This document shows, in pieces, positions 60,536 to 64,000 of a stretch of DNA of 64,000 nucleotides. Both the position numbers and the translations under genes were made by a program. Where the stretch lies: NCBI RefSeq assembly GCF_019635935.1, contig NZ_JAHBYN010000001.1:3315532-3379531 (forward strand). The letters run 5' to 3'. How positions within the stretch are numbered: position 1 is the stretch's first letter; each line of letters starts with the position of its first letter. Under the pieces are notes generated by a model. It was not told where the DNA came from, ran no database searches, and was given only the letters and a program-made list of their open reading frames with translations. The stretch comes from Parvibaculum sp. (GTDB taxonomy: Bacteria > Pseudomonadota > Alphaproteobacteria > Parvibaculales > Parvibaculaceae).

Positions 60536-62437
60536 CTAGAGCGGAAGCTTGAAGTTCAGTTGTTCGACTGTTTCTTTCTTCTGCCTCATCGAAACATTGG
60601 CACCATAGACGGCCGCCGTAACGCCTAGGTCTTCATGTCCGACCAGAAGCGCAATTGAGTCGGTGCCAATTCCCTTGTTTCGCAATGCTTGAATGAAATT
60701 GTGCCGGAAGCTGTGAAAGCTGGTGCCCGGATAGTAGATGCCCAATTGCTTTCGATAATATCGAAACCACTTTCCCAACTGCTCCCCATACTCCAGATAT
60801 GTGCCGGTCCTCCGCAAACCTTGAAATATTTGAGCCCTTGGTCCAGCGGCATGGACATACTGCCGAAATCCCAACTGAAGTAGTTTCGAGTGAATCGGCA
60901 CCTGACGAATGGCCGCCATGGATTTTACACGTGTGCCATTTTTCGGTCTGATATTCACGACCCAGATATCGTCGATTTCTTCAAAATCGCTTGCTGACAG
61001 TGCCGCCAGTTCTTCTCGACGCAAGCCAGCGTAGAGCGCCAAAAGCGGACACCAGTAGTGCCAGTCCTTCACAAGGGCTTTTCCGGGTGCTGTGCGCACG
61101 GCTTCGCTCTGGTAACCCTGCCAAGCCGGAGAATGAAATAGCTCATAAAGTTCATCTTGCGTGAACGCCCGGCGCGTTCCACGGCGCGCGGTCTCGTTCG
61201 AGATTAGTTTCTTGCGGAAGAGGGTGCCCGAAAATGGATTATGTGCCCGCAAGGATTCAGGAACGACCGAAGACCGCCACAGGCCAGTAAAAAAGGATAG
61301 ATGTTTGTTGGTCGTTTTCATTCGCATGCGGTCTGTTTTCTTCTGCGCGTCAGCTCGCAATATTCTCTTATTTTCCCACTCGATTGTGTGCGCATCACGT
61401 GGCGCCCGTTGGATTTCTTCTTCCAGCCGGTCGGCCGCTTTTATCGCCTGCGAAGGCGTGAGATTCCTGTATATGCCTTTTCCGATAGTCACGGGCACAC
61501 GAGACATTTCCTGGCGGAATTTTTCCACGTGGTGTCGCTCGATTTCTCCCATTGCCATGTTTCCGACCAAGTCTAGGAAGTAGCGGATGGCAGTCTGGTC
61601 ATCGCGTGCTGTTTTCGCGCACGTTCCGCCTTGGCGACGCAGAGCCATGAATTCTCGCGCGGCATCTTCCAGCGAGCGGGACAGAAAGTCGGCTTCGCGC
61701 TTTCTGATTGCTCCAATCGCTCGTCCAGCAGGCTCGTGCTCTCCGTCACGATATTTGCGCGCGATGAAACCCGGCAGGAGTTCGCTCTGTGAGAAATCTC
61801 CGTTCCATCGCTGCTCCTCAATGGCGTATGCCGCAGCGATGACGCGCGTGGTATCCCGGAGAAAGGCAGTATATTCGTCCGATTTCTTCGAGAGAGTAAG
61901 TCCAGCGTCAGTCAGAGCGTTGTCCGCAATAGCTTTTGCGGGCTCCGATAGATTCCAATAGGCATAGCTTTGCCACTCGGCGGTGAGGATGTCCGGCATC
62001 GTTGCCGCCCGCGCCGACTCCTCGATAAACTCCTCCCAATCCTCGTCCGTCCATTGACTGGGATGTGGCGCGGGATTGGCGGCGACAGGTGTGTGGGGTC
62101 CTCCCGGCGGCGGCGCGTATCGGTTGAAGCCATCCGGGTCTGTGTCCCGCAGGCGGTCGCCCTCGTCAATGATACGGAAAAATATGCGTTCGAGCACGAG
62201 GCGCAACTGAAGGCGAGATGGTCGGAAGCTGGCTGGGGCGTTCATCAGGAGCTTTCCCGTTGTGTCGAGGGCTACCGAGAAGCGACGGGCGCGCTGACGC
62301 GCCTGACGCGGCTCGGCTGTCCGCAGCGACCACGCGAGGTGGCTCCGGCCGAGGGCCTCCCGAAGCGGACCCGCAAGCCTCGCACGCCAGTAGTAAATCG
62401 GACCTCTACGATAGAGGTGAATGTGATTGGACGGCAC
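60536..62437 (-). CDS. Tyrosine site-specific integrase
   Basis: This 633-residue recombinase has an N-terminal Arm-binding-like region, a core-binding helical region (about 265-420), and a catalytic domain with Arg in Y-A-G-L-R-R-E-E-L at about 472, H-S-F-R-H-N at about 575, G-H-E-D-L at about 597 and a Tyr near 607 in A-A-V-Y-G. These form the R-HxxR-H-Y set. It cuts and joins the attachment sites. It converges on the relaxase with a 10-base gap and starts 108 bases from the tRNA. The length is larger than most phage integrases (about 400), consistent with genomic-island types. Confidence 0.93.
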   Translation of the reverse strand: MPSNHIHLYRRGPIYYWRARLAGPLREALGRSHLAWSLRTAEPRQARQRARRFSVALDTTGKLLMNAPASFRPSRLQLRLVLERIFFRIIDEGDRLRDTDPDGFNRYAPPPGGPHTPVAANPAPHPSQWTDEDWEEFIEESARAATMPDILTAEWQSYAYWNLSEPAKAIADNALTDAGLTLSKKSDEYTAFLRDTTRVIAAAYAIEEQRWNGDFSQSELLPGFIARKYRDGEHEPAGRAIGAIRKREADFLSRSLEDAAREFMALRRQGGTCAKTARDDQTAIRYFLDLVGNMAMGEIERHHVEKFRQEMSRVPVTIGKGIYRNLTPSQAIKAADRLEEEIQRAPRDAHTIEWENKRILRADAQKKTDRMRMKTTNKHLSFFTGLWRSSVVPESLRAHNPFSGTLFRKKLISNETARRGTRRAFTQDELYELFHSPAWQGYQSEAVRTAPGKALVKDWHYWCPLLALYAGLRREELAALSASDFEEIDDIWVVNIRPKNGTRVKSMAAIRQVPIHSKLLQLGFRQYVHAAGPRAQIFQGLRRTGTYLEYGEQLGKWFRYYRKQLGIYYPGTSFHSFRHNFIQALRNKGIGTDSIALLVGHEDLGVTAAVYGANVSMRQKKETVEQLNFKLPL

Positions 62438-62544
62438 GGTCTGGCCTCTCTGCGAGCCGTGTGCCGCACGCAGGTGTTACACATGCGTGTTGCAGCGGCG
62501 GTGGAGCCCGAGAAGCCGTTAGTTATCAGCATGTTAAGGAAAAT

Positions 62545-62618
62545 TGGCTGGGGGACTAGGATTCGAACCTAGACTGGCGGAGTCAGAGTCCGCTGTCCTA
62601 CCGTTAGACGATCCCCCA
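62545..62618 (-). tRNA. tRNA-Gln (anticodon CTG)
   Basis: The minus strand folds as a full cloverleaf: acceptor TGGGGGA/TCCCCCA, anticodon stem GCGGA/TCCGC with loop CTCTGAC (anticodon CTG), and T-arm with GTTCGAATC. CCA is encoded. It reads CAG codons. Its 3' end doubles as the attachment site of the mobile element, which leaves the gene intact. Confidence 0.96.
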
Positions 62619-62842
62619 AAGCGCCGAGCAAAGCTCCGATTTTCGCCGTTTTCGGCCGGGAATCGAGAGCGGCATGCGCCTTGGTCGCGCGGGCGAAACC
62701 TAGTCGCCGCCCCCCTGTTCGTCAACCTCGGGGATGGCGCCGGGCCCGGGCGCGCGCGGCTTTACCGCGGGGCTCAGGCTGCTAGACTGAACCCAACTGA
62801 AAGAACAGGGAATCCGGTCGGAAGCGCGGTGCGCGTAAAGCG

Positions 62843-64000
62843 ATGCCTCGCCGCTTCCCGGGTCTGAGAACCGTGCGCCCAGAAACCGACGGCGGTTCGG
62901 GCGGCCCAGACGGGGCCGCCGCCGCTGAAAAGGGCCTGTCCGCGCCGCGCCAGCCTTCCGGGGAGGGTGCTGCCGGCTCCGGGGCCGCGACCGCCGATCC
63001 GGCCCCCGAGCCGGAGGCGACGCAGAGCCGTGCCGACGGCGCATCCAATGGCGAATCCGCTCCTCCGAAAAAGCGCCGCCGCCGGCGCGGCCGTCGTGCT
63101 GGCCGCCAGGGCGAGCGCACAGGGGCGCCCAAACCATCCGCACAGCCGCACAACGGCACGCCGCCCGCGTCGCGCGCACCCGCCGACACGCTTTATGCGG
63201 CGCTCGATCTCGGCACCAACAATTGCCGGCTGCTGATCGCCCGCCGCAGCAGCGACGGTTTCAATGTCGTCGATGCCTATTCGCGCATCGTGCGGCTCGG
63301 CGAGGGTCTCGCCCGCACCGGCGCGCTGAGCGAGGCCGCGATGACCCGCGCCATCGATGCACTGAAAATCTGCGCCGACAAGATGCGCCGCCGCGGCGTC
63401 GTCCGCGCCCGGACCATCGCCACCGCCGCCTGCCGCACGGCGTCCAACAGCGACGCCTTCATCGAGAGCGTGAAAAGCCAGACCGGCCTATCGCTCGAAA
63501 TCGTCTCGACCGAAGACGAGGCGCGCCTCGCGGTCGCGGGCTGCGCGCCGCTGCTCGATCCGGGCTGCACCTCGGCGCTGGTCTTCGACATCGGCGGCGG
63601 CTCCACCGAATTGATCTGGGTGCGGATGCCGGGCGACGATCGTCGCGGCCGGCCGGTGATCGGCGACTGGATTTCGCTGCCCTGCGGCGTCGTCACGCTG
63701 GCCGAACATCACGGCGGCGTCGATGTGCCGGCCGAACTCTACGACCGCATGGTCGCCGAAGTCGGCGAGCAATTGACGCCGTTCCACGAGCGCATCCGCG
63801 CGATGGAAGCGGGCGAGGGCGGTTTCCATTTGCTCGGCACCTCCGGCACGGTCACGACCATCGCAGGCGTCCATCTCGGCCTCGAACGCTACGACCGCAC
63901 GCGCGTCGACGGCGTCTGGATTTCGCCCGGCGATGTTCAGCGCGTCACGCAGTCGCTGCTGGCGATGGACTACGGCAAGCGCGCCGCGCATCCCTGCGTC
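62843..64000 (+). CDS. ppx: Ppx/GppA-family phosphatase, 3' end outside window
   Basis: The 386 residues seen are an exopolyphosphatase or guanosine-pentaphosphatase. A disordered N-terminus of about 113 residues, with an Arg-rich run (K-K-R-R-R-R-R-G-R-R-A-G-R), precedes the ASKHA domain. That domain shows A-A-L-D-L-G-T-N-N-C-R-L-L-I, F-D-I-G-G-G-S-T-E-L-I and L-G-T-S-G-T-V-T-T-I-A-G. It cleaves polyphosphate or pppGpp and links to stress control. The start at ATG 62843 is uncertain; GTG 62873 is an in-frame alternative. The gene is open to base 64000. Confidence 0.9.
   Translation, partial: MPRRFPGLRTVRPETDGGSGGPDGAAAAEKGLSAPRQPSGEGAAGSGAATADPAPEPEATQSRADGASNGESAPPKKRRRRRGRRAGRQGERTGAPKPSAQPHNGTPPASRAPADTLYAALDLGTNNCRLLIARRSSDGFNVVDAYSRIVRLGEGLARTGALSEAAMTRAIDALKICADKMRRRGVVRARTIATAACRTASNSDAFIESVKSQTGLSLEIVSTEDEARLAVAGCAPLLDPGCTSALVFDIGGGSTELIWVRMPGDDRRGRPVIGDWISLPCGVVTLAEHHGGVDVPAELYDRMVAEVGEQLTPFHERIRAMEAGEGGFHLLGTSGTVTTIAGVHLGLERYDRTRVDGVWISPGDVQRVTQSLLAMDYGKRAAHPCV

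Larger units (their letters stand above)
52566..62561. mobile_element. Integrative mobilisable element in tRNA-Gln 3' end
   Basis: A 17-bp repeat at 52566-52582 recurs exactly at 62545-62561, where it forms the 3' end of the tRNA-Gln gene, so the 10.0 kb between are a tRNA-targeting element. A tyrosine integrase gene lies next to the intact tRNA. The interior codes for a relaxase, a RepA-like ATPase, a type IIG restriction-modification enzyme and a membrane protein. Base composition is visibly lower in GC than the flanks, and the first 0.5 kb is very A/T-rich. No conjugation machinery is present, so transfer would need a helper. Confidence 0.88.

Overview
The window is about 64 kb of GC-rich DNA whose protein families point to an alphaproteobacterium, probably of the order Hyphomicrobiales. 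The evidence is codon bias strongly towards G/C third positions, a poly-hydroxyalkanoate synthase of class I type, TRAP transporters, Tat-exported DUF1329 proteins, and an intergenic repeat between 25705 and about 25775 of a kind I recall as common in that order. The species is not assignable from sequence reading alone. 47 genes or gene remnants are called. Coding density is high and most genes sit in short same-strand operons with overlapping or closely spaced starts.

Left part (1-19.7 kb): the 5' part of a sulfotransferase-like gene; a PHA synthase/PHA depolymerase pair; a membrane-anchored sulfatase overlapping its own formylglycine-generating enzyme; a hybrid histidine kinase; a DUF1329 protein; a NarL-type two-component pair; an amidohydrolase/SDR pair; an agmatine/putrescine locus (N-carbamoylputrescine amidase, a carbamoyltransferase that looks putrescine-specific, an amino-acid/polyamine permease and carbamate kinase); and a TonB-like protein.

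Middle (19.7-34 kb): an oxidoreductase and a large MalT-type LuxR regulator precede a five-gene operon with two HyuA-like subunits, a small four-cysteine subunit, a HyuB-like subunit and a fifth small protein. This is the layout of acetophenone carboxylase rather than of the three-subunit acetone carboxylase. An acetoacetyl-CoA synthetase family ligase lies convergent to it. Together they suggest ketone carboxylation followed by CoA activation of the 3-oxoacid. The 0.4 kb between them holds a strong terminator, nested inverted repeats and a possible small RNA.

Right-middle (34-52.5 kb): an RND (MMPL) exporter, two DUF1329 proteins with Tat motifs, a Ycf48-like repeat protein, a DUF1302 outer-membrane barrel, a PQQ-type sugar dehydrogenase, an orphan response regulator, a TRAP transporter, a Baeyer-Villiger monooxygenase, an aldo/keto reductase and an SDR with a Tat-like signal. 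This looks like envelope handling and oxidation of a hydrophobic or cyclic substrate; the substrate cannot be read from the sequence.

Mobile region (52566-62561): a 10 kb integrative element lies in the 3' end of tRNA-Gln(CTG), bounded by exact 17-bp repeats. It carries a tyrosine integrase, a MobV-type relaxase, a RepA-like ATPase between two related hairpins, a MmeI-like type IIG restriction-modification enzyme, and a membrane-protein gene split by an IS1595-family insertion with an 8-bp target duplication. The window ends inside a Ppx/GppA phosphatase gene.
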